DNA of 64,000 nucleotides. It comes from an uncultured Rhodospirillaceae bacterium (GTDB lineage Bacteria; Pseudomonadota; Alphaproteobacteria; Azospirillales; Azospirillaceae). Positions within the stretch are counted from its first letter, which is position 1. Each line of letters starts with the position of its first letter. Made by a program: the position numbers and the translations under genes. Below, one piece after another: positions 8,837-17,740 of the stretch. Below the pieces are notes generated by a model. The model was given only the letters and a program-made list of their open reading frames with translations, was not told the DNA's origin and ran no database searches. Location: the NCBI GenBank assembly GCA_937927415.1, contig CALBDS010000001.1:124001-188000 (forward strand). Reading direction: 5' to 3'.

Positions 8837-10429
8837 TCAGGTCGGCAGCATGGTCGGGCGGTGGCGGCGCAGCCACTGAACCATCATCAGGCGGACCAGA
8901 ATGGTGGCGGTGAACATGGAGGTGATGATGCCGAAGATGATGGTGACCGAGAATCCCTTCACCGCCCCGACACCGAAGATGAACAGCAGGATCATCTTGA
9001 TGACGGTGGTCAGGTTGGAGTCCACCACCGTGGCGTAAGCGCGGCGGAACCCCGTCTCCATGGCCGAGAAGGCGCCGCGGCCCCGCACCGTTTCCTCGCG
9101 GATGCGCTCGTTGATGAGGATGTTGGCGTCCACCGCCAGCCCCAGCATCAGCAGGATGCCGGCGATGCCGGGCAGCGTCAGCGTGGCCTGCAGCAGCGAC
9201 AGAACCGCCACCGTCAGCACGATGTTCACCAGCAGAGCGACGCAGGCGAAGAAACCGAACGTGCCATAGGCGGCCAGCATGTAGCCGCACACCAGAACGA
9301 AGCCCACGGCCACGGCGATCAGGCCGGCGCGGATGGAATCGGCGCCCAGATCGGGGCCGACCGTGCGTTCCTCGATCACCGTCAGCGGTGCGGGCAGCGC
9401 ACCGGCGCGCAGCAGCACCGCCAGATCGTTGGCGGTCTGGGCACTGAAGTTGCCGCTGATCTGCCCGCGTCCGCCGATGATCGGTTCGCGGATCACCGGC
9501 GCGCTGATGATCTTGTTGTCCAGCACGATGGCGAACGGACGGCCCACGTTCGCCTGCGTCACATCGGCGAAGCGGCGGGCGCCGACGCTGTCGAATTCGA
9601 AATTGACCACCCACTCGCCGGACTGGCTGTTGGTGCCGGCCTGGGCGTTCTTCAGGTTGGCGCCGTCCACCTCGACCTTCTTGCGCACCACATAGGCAGC
9701 GGGGCCGCGCCCGCCCTCGGCGGACGGCAGCACCTCCATGCCCGGCTGCGGACGGGCGGTGGGGTCGCCGTTCACATCCACCAGACGGAAGGTCATCTTG
9801 GCGGTGGTGCCCAGCAGACGCTTCACCCGGTCGGGATCCTCCACGCCGGGAAGCTGGACCAGGATGCGGTCGCCGCCCTGGCGGGCGATGGTGGGTTCGT
9901 TGACGCCGGTTTCGTCGATGCGGCGGCGCACGATCTCGATGGACTGTTCCACCGCCTGGGTGGCACGGTCGCGCAGCGCCTTTTCGCTGAGCGTCACCGA
10001 CACCGAATCACCGGCGGCGGTCACATCCAGTTCCGGGGAGCCGCCGCCCAGCACGCCGCCGGCACCGCTGCCGAGCTGGCGAAGCTGGCGCACCGCCTCG
10101 TCCGCCTGGGCCGGGTCGCGCAGCTTGACGGTCAGCCCCTTCTCCGCCGGGGTGATGGCGGTATAGCCGATGTTGGCGGTGCGGAGCTGGGAGCGGGTGG
10201 AATCCACCAGCCCCTCCACCCGGTCGCGGATCACCGCGGCCATGTCCACTTCCAGCAACAGGTGGGAGCCGCCGCGCAGGTCCAGGCCCAGATGGACGCG
10301 GCTGTTGGCGTACCACGACGGCAGACCCGCCAGCGTCTCGCGGCTGAAGAAGTTCGGGATGGCAAAAATGACCCCCGCGGCGCACACCGCAAGGATCAGA
10401 TAGATCTTCCAGCGCGAAAAATAGAGCAT
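8837..10429 (-). CDS. secD: Protein translocase subunit SecD
   Basis: A 530-residue inner-membrane protein, partner of SecF. It has an N-terminal membrane helix (YLILAVCAAGVIFAIP), the conserved motif VHLGLDLRGGSHLLLEVD, a large periplasmic domain (about 40-360) and a C-terminal helix bundle containing GLAVDANILINERIREE and the final motif of the RND-like superfamily. Order yajC-secD-secF is the standard arrangement. The start at 10429 follows the yajC stop by about 95 bp, and MLYFSRWKIYL is a typical SecD beginning. Confidence 0.97.
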   Translation of the reverse strand: MLYFSRWKIYLILAVCAAGVIFAIPNFFSRETLAGLPSWYANSRVHLGLDLRGGSHLLLEVDMAAVIRDRVEGLVDSTRSQLRTANIGYTAITPAEKGLTVKLRDPAQADEAVRQLRQLGSGAGGVLGGGSPELDVTAAGDSVSVTLSEKALRDRATQAVEQSIEIVRRRIDETGVNEPTIARQGGDRILVQLPGVEDPDRVKRLLGTTAKMTFRLVDVNGDPTARPQPGMEVLPSAEGGRGPAAYVVRKKVEVDGANLKNAQAGTNSQSGEWVVNFEFDSVGARRFADVTQANVGRPFAIVLDNKIISAPVIREPIIGGRGQISGNFSAQTANDLAVLLRAGALPAPLTVIEERTVGPDLGADSIRAGLIAVAVGFVLVCGYMLAAYGTFGFFACVALLVNIVLTVAVLSLLQATLTLPGIAGILLMLGLAVDANILINERIREETVRGRGAFSAMETGFRRAYATVVDSNLTTVIKMILLFIFGVGAVKGFSVTIIFGIITSMFTATILVRLMMVQWLRRHRPTMLPT

Positions 10430-10525
10430 CGACGTGACAGGGTCCGTTCCCGGTTGCCCGAAGGCGGAAAGGCCACCCCACCCGGACAGCGCCGGCTGAG
10501 GATGGCCCGCTGGAGAAAAGGGGGC

Positions 10526-10942
10526 TTACTTGCGCCCGAAGAACTTGCCGATCCGGCCGCCGGCGCTGTCGTCGGTCTTGGATTCGGACGCGTCGGCGGC
10601 GGGGGCATCGCCGCCCTTGGCCGGTTCGCCCTTGGTCAGGACCATGTTGACAGTGGAACGCAGGCAGCGGACGCGAACGTTCTCGGCGATTTCGACCTGC
10701 AGCTCGTCGTCGGGGCCGACCTTGGTCACCACCCCGATGATGCCGCCGCCGGTGACAACCCGGTCACCACGGCGCACCGATTCCAGCATCGCCTTGTGTT
10801 CCTTCATCTTGCGCTGCTGCGGACGGATCAGCAGGAAGTAGAAGACCACGAAGATCAGGATCAGCGGCATGAACTGCATGAACATATCACCGCCGCCGGG
10901 GGACGGGGCCGCCGTTTGGGCGAAGGCGGTCGAAACGAACAT
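10526..10942 (-). CDS. yajC: Preprotein translocase subunit YajC
   Basis: A 138-residue protein with a short periplasmic Ala/Gly-rich start (MFVSTAFAQTAAPSP), one membrane helix (LILIFVVFYFLLIRPQQRK) with the diagnostic LIRPQQ boundary, and a small cytoplasmic domain (GDRVVTGGGIIGVV). The tail of about 45 residues is a charged, Asp/Ser-rich extension beyond the E. coli length. YajC associates with SecDF and SecYEG. It is the first gene of the yajC-secD-secF-DUF498 operon; the promoter should lie in the 300-bp gap up to 11242. Confidence 0.96.
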   Translation of the reverse strand: MFVSTAFAQTAAPSPGGGDMFMQFMPLILIFVVFYFLLIRPQQRKMKEHKAMLESVRRGDRVVTGGGIIGVVTKVGPDDELQVEIAENVRVRCLRSTVNMVLTKGEPAKGGDAPAADASESKTDDSAGGRIGKFFGRK

Positions 10943-11242
10943 CCTAATCTCCCTTGAATCGATTTAAGAGCCAGCACCTGGACGACGCGGGCGTGGGGAC
11001 TATAGCCGCCCGGGCCGGTGATGCAACGTGTCTTGCGACCGTCATGGATCGGGGCCGCGGAGCGGAACACTCCCCGGACGGCTTGCCCGGCGGCACCGCG
11101 GGCGTCTACCATCGGCCCCGGGCGCCCCGGCCGGGGTTCAGCCCGTGTCAGGGTGTAGCGTTCTTTTCCCGCCACGGCAACGGCGGGTTTCCCCAGCGTC
11201 GCGCCCACCAAGTGGCCCTTCCCACCCAAAAGATCCAGAGCC
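10943..11242. other. Intergenic region between divergent yajC and DUF815 genes
   Basis: About 300 bp separating the yajC start (minus) from the DUF815 GTG start (plus). It should hold both promoters. I see no convincing sigma-70 boxes, hairpins or RNA genes in it; the sequence next to yajC is comparatively AT-rich (CTTGAATCGATTTAAGAG) and may be its core promoter. Small reading frames here lack ribosome sites and homology. Confidence 0.5.
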
Positions 11243-12115
11243 GTGACCCAACAATCTTTTTCATCCGACGCCCTGCTGCCGCTTCTGACCCGCATCGCCG
11301 ACGCGCTGGACCGGCTGGCCCCGCCGCCGCCGGCCCCGCTGGACCTGTCGCGGGCCGATGCCTTCGTCTGGCAGACCGCCCCCGACCGGCTGGAGCCGGT
11401 GCCGGCGGTCAACCGCGTCGCTATCGCCCTGCTGCAGGGGGTTGAACGCCAGCGCGACACCCTGCTGGACAACACCCGCTATTTTGCCCGCGGCCTGCCG
11501 GCCAACAACGCCCTGCTGTGGGGATCGCGCGGGATGGGCAAAAGCTCGCTGGTGAAGTCGGTCCACGCCGCGGTCGCCGCCGAATTCCCGGCCACGCTGG
11601 CGCTGGTGGAAATCCACCGCGAGGATATTCCCTCGCTGCCCCGCCTGCTGAACCGGCTGCGCGGCGAATCCCGCCGTTTCATCCTGTTCTGCGACGATCT
11701 GTCGTTCGACGGCGACGATGTGCACTACAAATCGCTGAAGGCGGTTCTGGACGGCGGCATCGAAGGGCGGCCCGACAACGTGATCTTCTACGCCACGTCC
11801 AACCGCCGCCACCTGATGCCCCGCGACATGATCGACAACGAGCGGTCCACCGCCATCAACCCCGGCGAAGCGGTTGAGGAAAAGGTGTCGCTGTCCGACC
11901 GTTTCGGCTTGTGGCTGGGGTTCCACAACTGCGACCAGGACACCTATTTCGCCATGATCCGCGGCTACGCCGCCCATTTCGGCCTGACGATCACCGACGA
12001 CCAGTTGAAGGCCGAGGCGGTGGAATGGCAGGTCACCCGCGGCAGCCGGTCGGGCCGCGTGGCGTGGCAGTTCATTCAGGATCTGGCGGGGCGCCTGGGT
12101 CAGCCGCTCGGCTGA
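11243..12115 (+). CDS. DUF815 family AAA+ ATPase
   Basis: A 290-residue ATPase of the DUF815 family. Walker A is GSRGMGKSS (about residue 93), Walker B is FILFCDDLSF (about 150-159), and sensor/arginine-finger-like motifs follow in IFYATSNRRHLMP and the family signature SDRFGLWLGFHNCDQ. The C-terminal part carries RGSRSGRVAWQFIQDL. Members are cytoplasmic and common next to tat/sec and division genes in alphaproteobacteria, but their substrate is not established. The start is a GTG with only a weak Shine-Dalgarno (CAGAG). It faces the LytM lipoprotein gene tail to tail with 15 bp between stop codons, both embedded in duplicated palindromes. Confidence 0.9.
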   Translation: MTQQSFSSDALLPLLTRIADALDRLAPPPPAPLDLSRADAFVWQTAPDRLEPVPAVNRVAIALLQGVERQRDTLLDNTRYFARGLPANNALLWGSRGMGKSSLVKSVHAAVAAEFPATLALVEIHREDIPSLPRLLNRLRGESRRFILFCDDLSFDGDDVHYKSLKAVLDGGIEGRPDNVIFYATSNRRHLMPRDMIDNERSTAINPGEAVEEKVSLSDRFGLWLGFHNCDQDTYFAMIRGYAAHFGLTITDDQLKAEAVEWQVTRGSRSGRVAWQFIQDLAGRLGQPLG

Positions 12116-12149
12116 CCCATCAAACGACAATCAGCCGCTCGGCTGACCC
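12100..12149. repeat. Duplicated 19-bp palindrome covering two convergent stop codons
   Basis: The 19-mer TCAGCCGCTCGGCTGACCC occurs at 12100-12118 and again at 12131-12149. Its core CAGCCG-CT-CGGCTG is an inverted repeat. The first copy contains the TGA of the DUF815 gene and the second contains the TGA of the convergent LytM gene, so both proteins end in similar residues (GQPLG and GQPSG). It may act as a paired bidirectional transcription stop, though neither copy has a T-run. Confidence 0.8.
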
Positions 12150-13462
12150 GTCCAGTGGGGAACGGCGGCCACATCGACCGCCGGGTTCCCCGGCAGGGCG
12201 GACACCTTGCCGCCCTGCATGTGCCCGCGGGGGTCAATGGCCTGGCTGCCGCGGCGCAGTTCGAAGTGAAGTTGGGGTGAGGTCACCGCTCCCGTCTGCC
12301 CGACGGTGCCGATCACCTGCCCGCGCTTCACCTTGGCCCCCCGCTCCACCGACATGGTGTCCAGGTGGGCATAGGCGGTGATCCAGCCGTCGGCGTGCTT
12401 GACCAGCAGCAGGTTGCCGAAGCCGCGCAACTCGTTGCCGGAATAGGCGACGATGCCGTTGTCGGCGGCGATGACCGGCGTGCCCTTGTTCGCCGCAATG
12501 TTCAGGCCGTCGTTGTGCATCCCGTCCGGCTTGGGGCCGTAGGACGAGATCACCTTCCCCTTCACCGGCCACAGGAAACGGCCACCGCCACGAGCCGGCG
12601 GCTCTTCCTCCGCGGCTGCGGGCGGGGGCGGTGCGGCGGGCGGCGTTGCCGCCGCCACCTCGGCCGGCTTGCCGGGGGCGGGCTTGCTCGGCGGTGCTTC
12701 CGGCGGAACGACCGACGGAGCCGCCAGAGCGGCGGGAACCGGTGCGGACGACGACGGGGACGGCTTGGCCCCCGGCGGACGCAGGGTGCGCGGCTCCTGT
12801 CCCGGCTGGAAGGCGTGAGCCTCCTCCCCATCCGCCGCCGCGGCAGCGCCACCCTCCGCCGGCGACGGTGCCGCCGCGGGGGCCGGGGCGTCGCCGGACG
12901 GCGACGGCAGTTCGGACGATTCGATGCCCCCTGTGCGGCCGGCGCGGGGTGATACCGGCGGAATCGGGGCCGTGGCGATGGCCGCGGGGGCGGCGGGTTC
13001 GCCGGTGCCGGCGGGCGCTCCCTCCCCCGCCCGTCCGCCGGGCAGGCGTAGCGGCTGGCCGACCGTCAGCTTGTACGGCGGGGTCAGGTTGTTCAACTGG
13101 GACAGCTCGCTGGAGTCCACGTTGAACATGCGCGACACGGTGTAGAGCGAATCCCCCTTCTGCACGATGTACTGGCGCGTCGTGGGCAGGGTCAGCCGCT
13201 GCCCCACCTCCAGCGTGTAGGGGGGCTTCAGCCCGTTGACCTCGATCAGGTCGCGCAGGGGAACGTTGTAGCGGCGGGAAATGAGATAGGCTGAATCGCC
13301 CTTGCCCACCGTCACGCTGCCCGCACCGGATTCGGGCGGGGTGCTGACGCTGGTAAAGGGGGCCAGATCGCCCAGGCGTTCACAGCCGGCCAGCGCCAGG
13401 GCCAGCAGCACGACGGCGGCGCAGCGGTGAGAGATGGAACGGCGCGGGTTTCCCGCCGTCAT
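12131..13462 (-). CDS. nlpD: LysM/LytM lipoprotein, murein hydrolase activator (NlpD/DipM type)
   Basis: A 443-residue lipoprotein starting at the ATG that overlaps the pcm stop (ATGA at 13459-13462). A signal peptide with lipobox LALAGC precedes two LysM repeats (about residues 50-95 and 97-142, each with a GDS..-ISRRYNV / VSRMFNV pattern), a long Pro/Ala-rich linker, and a C-terminal LytM/M23 domain (GTPVIAADNGIVAYSG, TAYAHLDTMSVERG, LHFELR). The zinc ligands of active M23 enzymes are largely lost: the HxGxD region reads NDGLN, and the HxH region reads QLH. This fits the catalytically inactive LytM factors (EnvC, NlpD, DipM) that activate amidases at the division site. It is the last gene of serS-surE-pcm. 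Confidence 0.9.
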   Translation of the reverse strand: MTAGNPRRSISHRCAAVVLLALALAGCERLGDLAPFTSVSTPPESGAGSVTVGKGDSAYLISRRYNVPLRDLIEVNGLKPPYTLEVGQRLTLPTTRQYIVQKGDSLYTVSRMFNVDSSELSQLNNLTPPYKLTVGQPLRLPGGRAGEGAPAGTGEPAAPAAIATAPIPPVSPRAGRTGGIESSELPSPSGDAPAPAAAPSPAEGGAAAAADGEEAHAFQPGQEPRTLRPPGAKPSPSSSAPVPAALAAPSVVPPEAPPSKPAPGKPAEVAAATPPAAPPPPAAAEEEPPARGGGRFLWPVKGKVISSYGPKPDGMHNDGLNIAANKGTPVIAADNGIVAYSGNELRGFGNLLLVKHADGWITAYAHLDTMSVERGAKVKRGQVIGTVGQTGAVTSPQLHFELRRGSQAIDPRGHMQGGKVSALPGNPAVDVAAVPHWTGQPSG

Positions 13463-14127
13463 GGGGACCGGGCGGATGCCACCGACTCCACCGGCGGGTC
13501 GGTCAGCAAAGGCACGAAACGCACTGGCCACAATTCCTCCCGGACGAGTCCCTCTGCGGTGCGGCGGAAACGGACGACGCGCTGTTCGCGGTAATCCACC
13601 CCCAACGGAATCACCATGACACCACCAACGGCAAGCTGATCCGTCAAGTCCTTTGGCGGCTCGGCACCACCGGCGGCGGTGACCAATATCCGTTCAAACG
13701 GCGCCACCTCCGGCCAGCCGCGGGTGCCGTCGCCGAAACGGGTCGTGATGTTGTGCAGCCGCAACGCCTGGAACCGCTTTTCCGCCTCCACCAGCAACGG
13801 CTTCAGCCGTTCGATGGTGTAGACCCGGCGGCAGATGCGCGACAGCACCGCCGCCTGATACCCCGATCCCGTGCCGATTTCCAGCACGGTATGCCTGGGT
13901 TCCAGTTCCAGCGCCTGAGTCATCAGCCCCACCACCAGCGGCTGGCTGATGGTCTGGCCCAGATCGATGGGCAGGGCCGTGTCCTCCCACGCCTGATCCC
14001 GAAAGGCGTGGGGGACGAAGACATCGCGCGGAATGCGTTCGATCGCGGACAAAACGGCGCTGTCGGTTACGCCGGAACGGCGCAACGCCATGACCAACGA
14101 CCGGATCTTCCGCGCCGCAATGCTCAC
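13459..14127 (-). CDS. pcm: Protein-L-isoaspartate O-methyltransferase
   Basis: A 222-residue cytosolic SAM-dependent methyltransferase that starts the repair of isoaspartyl residues in aged proteins. The SAM-binding motif I VLEIGTGSGYQAAVLS is present (about residues 79-94), along with IDLGQTISQPLVVGLMTQAL, the family's substrate-loop motif, and RILVTAAGG. Length is typical. It overlaps surE (ATGA at 14124-14127) and the following lipoprotein gene (ATGA), so the three are translationally coupled; surE-pcm-nlpD is a classic stationary-phase survival arrangement. Confidence 0.96.
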   Translation of the reverse strand: MSIAARKIRSLVMALRRSGVTDSAVLSAIERIPRDVFVPHAFRDQAWEDTALPIDLGQTISQPLVVGLMTQALELEPRHTVLEIGTGSGYQAAVLSRICRRVYTIERLKPLLVEAEKRFQALRLHNITTRFGDGTRGWPEVAPFERILVTAAGGAEPPKDLTDQLAVGGVMVIPLGVDYREQRVVRFRRTAEGLVREELWPVRFVPLLTDPPVESVASARSP

Positions 14128-14909
14128 GCAAAGGCCTGTTTCAGCGTCTCAAGCGTCGGCACATGGGTCAGATCAAGGAACAGCGGCGTTACCGAGATGC
14201 CGCCGTCGAACACCACATGGATGTCGGTGTCGGTCGCAACCTCCGATTCCCCACGCGCCGTACCGATCCAGATATAGGGGCGGCCGCGCGGGTCAAGACG
14301 CTCCACCAGCTCATCGCCGATCTTGCGCTTGCCGTGGCGGACCACATGGATGCCGGTCACCGCGTCCGGCGCCACGGCAGGGAAGTTGACGTTCAGCAGC
14401 ACGTTCTTGGGCCATGGGCGCGACACCGCCTTGCGGATCACCTCCTCGCCCCAGCGTTCGGCCGTGGACCAGTCGATAGCGCGGGTCACCGGATCGTAAT
14501 GCTGGCTGAGGGCGATGGCGGGAATCCCCAGCAGCGTCGCTTCCATGGCGGCAGCGATGGTGCCGGAATAGGTCACATCCTCGCCGATGTTGTGGCCATG
14601 GTTGATGCCCGACAGCACCAGCGTCGGCGGACCATCCTTCAGGATGCGGTTGATGGCCAGCAGCACGCAGTCGGTGGGGGTGCCGTCCACGGTGAAACGC
14701 TTCTCCCCCACCTGCCGCAGCCGCAGCGGGCGGTGGATGGTCAGCGAATGGCTGGCCGCCGACTGCTCCGTCTCCGGGGCCACCACCCACACGTCATCGG
14801 TGATGCTGCGGGCGATCTTTTCCAGCACCTGGATCCCGGCGGCGTGGATGCCGTCGTCGTTGGAGATCAGGATCCGGCAGTGGGACAGGTTCAGCGGGGC
14901 ATCAAACAT
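14124..14909 (-). CDS. surE: 5'/3'-nucleotidase SurE
   Basis: A 261-residue metal-dependent phosphatase acting on nucleoside monophosphates. The metal-binding signature ISNDDGIHAAGI is at residues 14-25, followed by APETEQSAASHSLT and LSGINHGHNIGEDVTYSGT, all typical of SurE. The start overlaps the end of serS by 8 nt and its stop overlaps the pcm start. Some N-terminal residues (FDAPLNLSHC) precede the usual beginning of the fold, so the true start could be slightly inside. Confidence 0.96.
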   Translation of the reverse strand: MFDAPLNLSHCRILISNDDGIHAAGIQVLEKIARSITDDVWVVAPETEQSAASHSLTIHRPLRLRQVGEKRFTVDGTPTDCVLLAINRILKDGPPTLVLSGINHGHNIGEDVTYSGTIAAAMEATLLGIPAIALSQHYDPVTRAIDWSTAERWGEEVIRKAVSRPWPKNVLLNVNFPAVAPDAVTGIHVVRHGKRKIGDELVERLDPRGRPYIWIGTARGESEVATDTDIHVVFDGGISVTPLFLDLTHVPTLETLKQAFA

Positions 14910-16176
14910 GGGCCGTGATCCGTTCCAGCCCGCCCATGTAGGGGCGCAGCGCGTCGGGCACCAGGATGGAGCCGTCGGGCTGCTGGTAATTCTCCATCAC
15001 CGCGATCAGGCAGCGGCCCACCGCCACACCCGAGCCGTTGAGGGTGTGGACGAACTGGGTCTGCTTGTCGCCCTTGGCGCGGAAGCGGGCCTTCATGCGG
15101 CGGGCCTGGAAATCGCCGCAGTTGGAGCAGCTTGAAATCTCGCGGTAGGTGTTCTGCCCCGGCAGCCACACCTCCACATCATAGGTCTTGCGCGACCCGA
15201 AGCCCATGTCGCCGGTGCACAGCACGATTGTGCGGTAGGCCAGCCCCAGCCGTTCCAGAATGGTTTCGGCGCAGCGGGTCATGCGCTGATGCTCGGCCTC
15301 CGACTGATCCGGGGTGGTGATGCTGACCATCTCCACCTTCCAGAACTGATGCTGGCGGATCATGCCGCGGGTGTCCTTGCCCGCCGATCCGGCTTCGGCC
15401 CGGAAGCAGGGGGTGAGGGCCGTGAAGCGGTAGGGCAGCCCCTCCATCTCCAGAATCTGGTCGTTGACCAGATTGGTCAGCGGCACTTCGGAGGTGGGGA
15501 TCAGGTAATGGCCGCTGTTGGTGCGGAACAGGTCTTCCTCGAACTTCGGCAACTGGCCGGTGCCGAACAGGGCGTTGTCGCGCACCATCAGCGGCGGCGA
15601 CACCTCGGTATAGCCATGCTCGGCGGTGTGCACGTCCAGCATGAACTGGGCCAGCGCGCGTTCCAGACGCGACAGGGCGCCGCGCAGCACCGTGAAGCGG
15701 GCACCCGACATGCGGGCGGCGGCGGCGGCGTCCATCAGCCCCAACCCCTCGCCCAGGTCGAAATGCTCCTTGGGGTTGGCGATGTCCGGCGGGGTGCCCC
15801 AGCGGCGGATTTCCACGTTGGCGGTTTCATCCGGCCCGTCCGGCACATCGTCGGCCGGGATGTTGGGCAGCGAGGCCAGGAGGCGATCCAACTCGGCGGC
15901 GAGTTGGCGTTCCTCCTCCTCCACCTCGGGCAGGCGGGTCTTCAACTCCGCCATTTCGTCGAGGATCGGCTGGGCATCCCGGCCCGCCTTCTTGGCAAGG
16001 CCGATTTCCTTGGCCGCCTCGTTGCGGCGGGCCTGCATGTCCTGCATCCGCGTCTGGGCGGCGCGGCGGCGGGAGTCGAGATCCAGCACGGTGGCGGACA
16101 TCGCCTCCAACCCCCGGCGGCTGAGGCCACGGTCAAAGGCTTCGGGGTTCTCGCGGATGGCGCGCAGGTCGTGCAT
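14902..16176 (-). CDS. serS: Seryl-tRNA synthetase
   Basis: A 424-residue class II aminoacyl-tRNA synthetase charging tRNA-Ser. The N-terminal antiparallel coiled-coil tRNA-binding arm spans about residues 28-100 (DMQARRNEAAKEIG, LKTRLPEVEEEERQLAAEL). The catalytic core shows motif 2 CFRAEAGSAGKDTRG and motif 3 with the family signature EISSCSNCGDFQARRM. The start MHDLRAIRENPEAFD is canonical. It lies between tatC (82 bp upstream) and surE, an order widely conserved in alphaproteobacteria. Confidence 0.98.
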   Translation of the reverse strand: MHDLRAIRENPEAFDRGLSRRGLEAMSATVLDLDSRRRAAQTRMQDMQARRNEAAKEIGLAKKAGRDAQPILDEMAELKTRLPEVEEEERQLAAELDRLLASLPNIPADDVPDGPDETANVEIRRWGTPPDIANPKEHFDLGEGLGLMDAAAAARMSGARFTVLRGALSRLERALAQFMLDVHTAEHGYTEVSPPLMVRDNALFGTGQLPKFEEDLFRTNSGHYLIPTSEVPLTNLVNDQILEMEGLPYRFTALTPCFRAEAGSAGKDTRGMIRQHQFWKVEMVSITTPDQSEAEHQRMTRCAETILERLGLAYRTIVLCTGDMGFGSRKTYDVEVWLPGQNTYREISSCSNCGDFQARRMKARFRAKGDKQTQFVHTLNGSGVAVGRCLIAVMENYQQPDGSILVPDALRPYMGGLERITAHV

Positions 16177-16257
16177 GGCGGCAAAACACGGATTGGGGAA
16201 TGGGGGTACGGTTATAGTCCCCCACCCCCCTCAAGGTCCAGCCCCCGCGCTATCCGG

Positions 16258-17073
16258 TCAGTCGCCGGTTTCTTCCGCCGCTTCCGTTTCGGCCCGCTTG
16301 CGCTCGATGACCCGGCCGATCCAGATGGAAATCTCGTACAGGATCAGCAGCGGCACGGCCAGACTGACCTGGCTCACCACGTCGGGCGGGGTCAGAACGG
16401 CGGCGATGACGAAGACGAAGACGATGGCGTAGCGGCGCTTGGCCGACAGCTGTTCGGTGGTCAGCAGCCCGGCGCGGACCAGCAGGGTCAGCAGCACCGG
16501 CAACTGGAACGCCACGCCGAAGGCGAAGATCAGCGCCATCACCAGCGACAGATATTCCCCCACCCGCGCTTCGAATTCGATGGGCAGGGCGTCCGGCCCC
16601 GTCGGATGGGATTCGAAACCGAGGAAGAATCGCCACGCCAGCGGAAACACGAAATAATAGGCCATGGCCGCACCCGTGGCGAACAGCACCGGCGTGGCCG
16701 CCAGAAACGGCAGAAAGGCGCGGCGCTCGTGCTTGTAGAGGCCGGGCGCCACGAACATCCAGATCTGGTTGGCGACGATGGGGAAGGACAGGAGACAGCC
16801 GGCCCAGAACGACACCTTCACATAGGTGAAGAAGGCCTCGGTCAGGCCGGTGTAGATCATGCGCCGCCCCTGCCCGGCCAGAAGATCGGCCAGCGGCTGG
16901 ACGAGGAAATTATAGATCCTGTCGGAAACGGCGTAGCAGAGCGCGAAAGCCACCAGCATCGCCAGCACCGACCACATCAGCCGGTTGCGCAATTCGATCA
17001 GGTGATCGATCAACGGCATCTTGCCGTCGTCAAGTTCGTCGTGCTCGTCGGTGTCGTGAGGGTTCGTCGTCAC
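16258..17073 (-). CDS. tatC: Sec-independent protein translocase TatC
   Basis: A 271-residue inner-membrane protein with six predicted membrane helices. It is the receptor for twin-arginine signal peptides. Family landmarks are MPLIDHLIELRNRLMWS at the first helix, FFTYVKVSFWAGCLLSFP and LYKHERRAFLPF. The N-terminus has a short acidic extension (HDTDEHDELDDGK) and the C-terminus a Glu/Ala-rich tail. It starts 5 bp after the tatB stop, forming a tatA-tatB-tatC operon. Confidence 0.97.
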   Translation of the reverse strand: MTTNPHDTDEHDELDDGKMPLIDHLIELRNRLMWSVLAMLVAFALCYAVSDRIYNFLVQPLADLLAGQGRRMIYTGLTEAFFTYVKVSFWAGCLLSFPIVANQIWMFVAPGLYKHERRAFLPFLAATPVLFATGAAMAYYFVFPLAWRFFLGFESHPTGPDALPIEFEARVGEYLSLVMALIFAFGVAFQLPVLLTLLVRAGLLTTEQLSAKRRYAIVFVFVIAAVLTPPDVVSQVSLAVPLLILYEISIWIGRVIERKRAETEAAEETGD

Positions 17074-17078
17074 GAGGA

Positions 17079-17633
17079 TCAGGCCGTTTTGTCGGGGGCG
17101 GGCTTGGAAGCGGTGTCGGCGGCCGGAACAGCCGACGCCGCCGGGGAGGACGCTGCCGGAGGTTCGAGCGCCCCGTCTTCCGGCGGGCTGCCGGCGTGGC
17201 CGGTGGCACCGGCGGCGGACACGTCGAAGGCGGCCATGGCGCTGCCAACGCCGGTCCCGATACCGGGAACATCGGGTGCGGTGGCTGCCGGGGGGGTGGC
17301 GGATGCCGCCGGCTGGGCGTCGGGCGACAGATGGCTGGTGTCCTTGACCTCCAGGTCGAAGACGTGCTTCAGCCGCCCATCGGGATCGACGGTCTTGTCG
17401 ATGACGTTGCCCAGATGCATATCGCGCGCCTTCAACGCCTGCTGGCGCAGGTCGTTCAGTTCCGCTTCGCGCATCATATCATCCAGGTGCCCCTGGAAGT
17501 CACGGGCGACGAGGCGCGCTTTGCGGACCCATTTGCCGAGCGTGTAGATCGCGTTCGGAAGGTCTTTCGGACCGATCACCACCAGGGCGACCACACCGAT
17601 GACCATCAGCTCCGACCAACCGATGTCGAACAT
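17079..17633 (-). CDS. tatB: Sec-independent protein translocase TatB
   Basis: A 184-residue protein. One N-terminal membrane helix with the family pattern FDIGWSELMVIGVVALVVIGPKDLP is followed by an amphipathic helix (YTLGKWVRKARLVARDFQ) and a long disordered Pro/Ala/Ser-rich tail from about residue 100. TatB forms the substrate receptor complex with TatC. The gene begins about 107 bp after tatA and is followed 5 bp later by tatC. Confidence 0.95.
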   Translation of the reverse strand: MFDIGWSELMVIGVVALVVIGPKDLPNAIYTLGKWVRKARLVARDFQGHLDDMMREAELNDLRQQALKARDMHLGNVIDKTVDPDGRLKHVFDLEVKDTSHLSPDAQPAASATPPAATAPDVPGIGTGVGSAMAAFDVSAAGATGHAGSPPEDGALEPPAASSPAASAVPAADTASKPAPDKTA

Positions 17634-17740
17634 AGCCCCTCACGGACTGCGCGGAACGCAAGACCCGCCGCCACGGTGGAGGCCCCGGTTCGCGGGGTCC
17701 ACGGTGAAACGGCGGGTGAGCCGGATTGTGGGCGCGCCCG

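Noticed and set aside
8732..10957. Plus-strand open frame opposite secD and yajC
   Set aside because: Composition-driven shadow; secD and yajC on the other strand are unmistakable.
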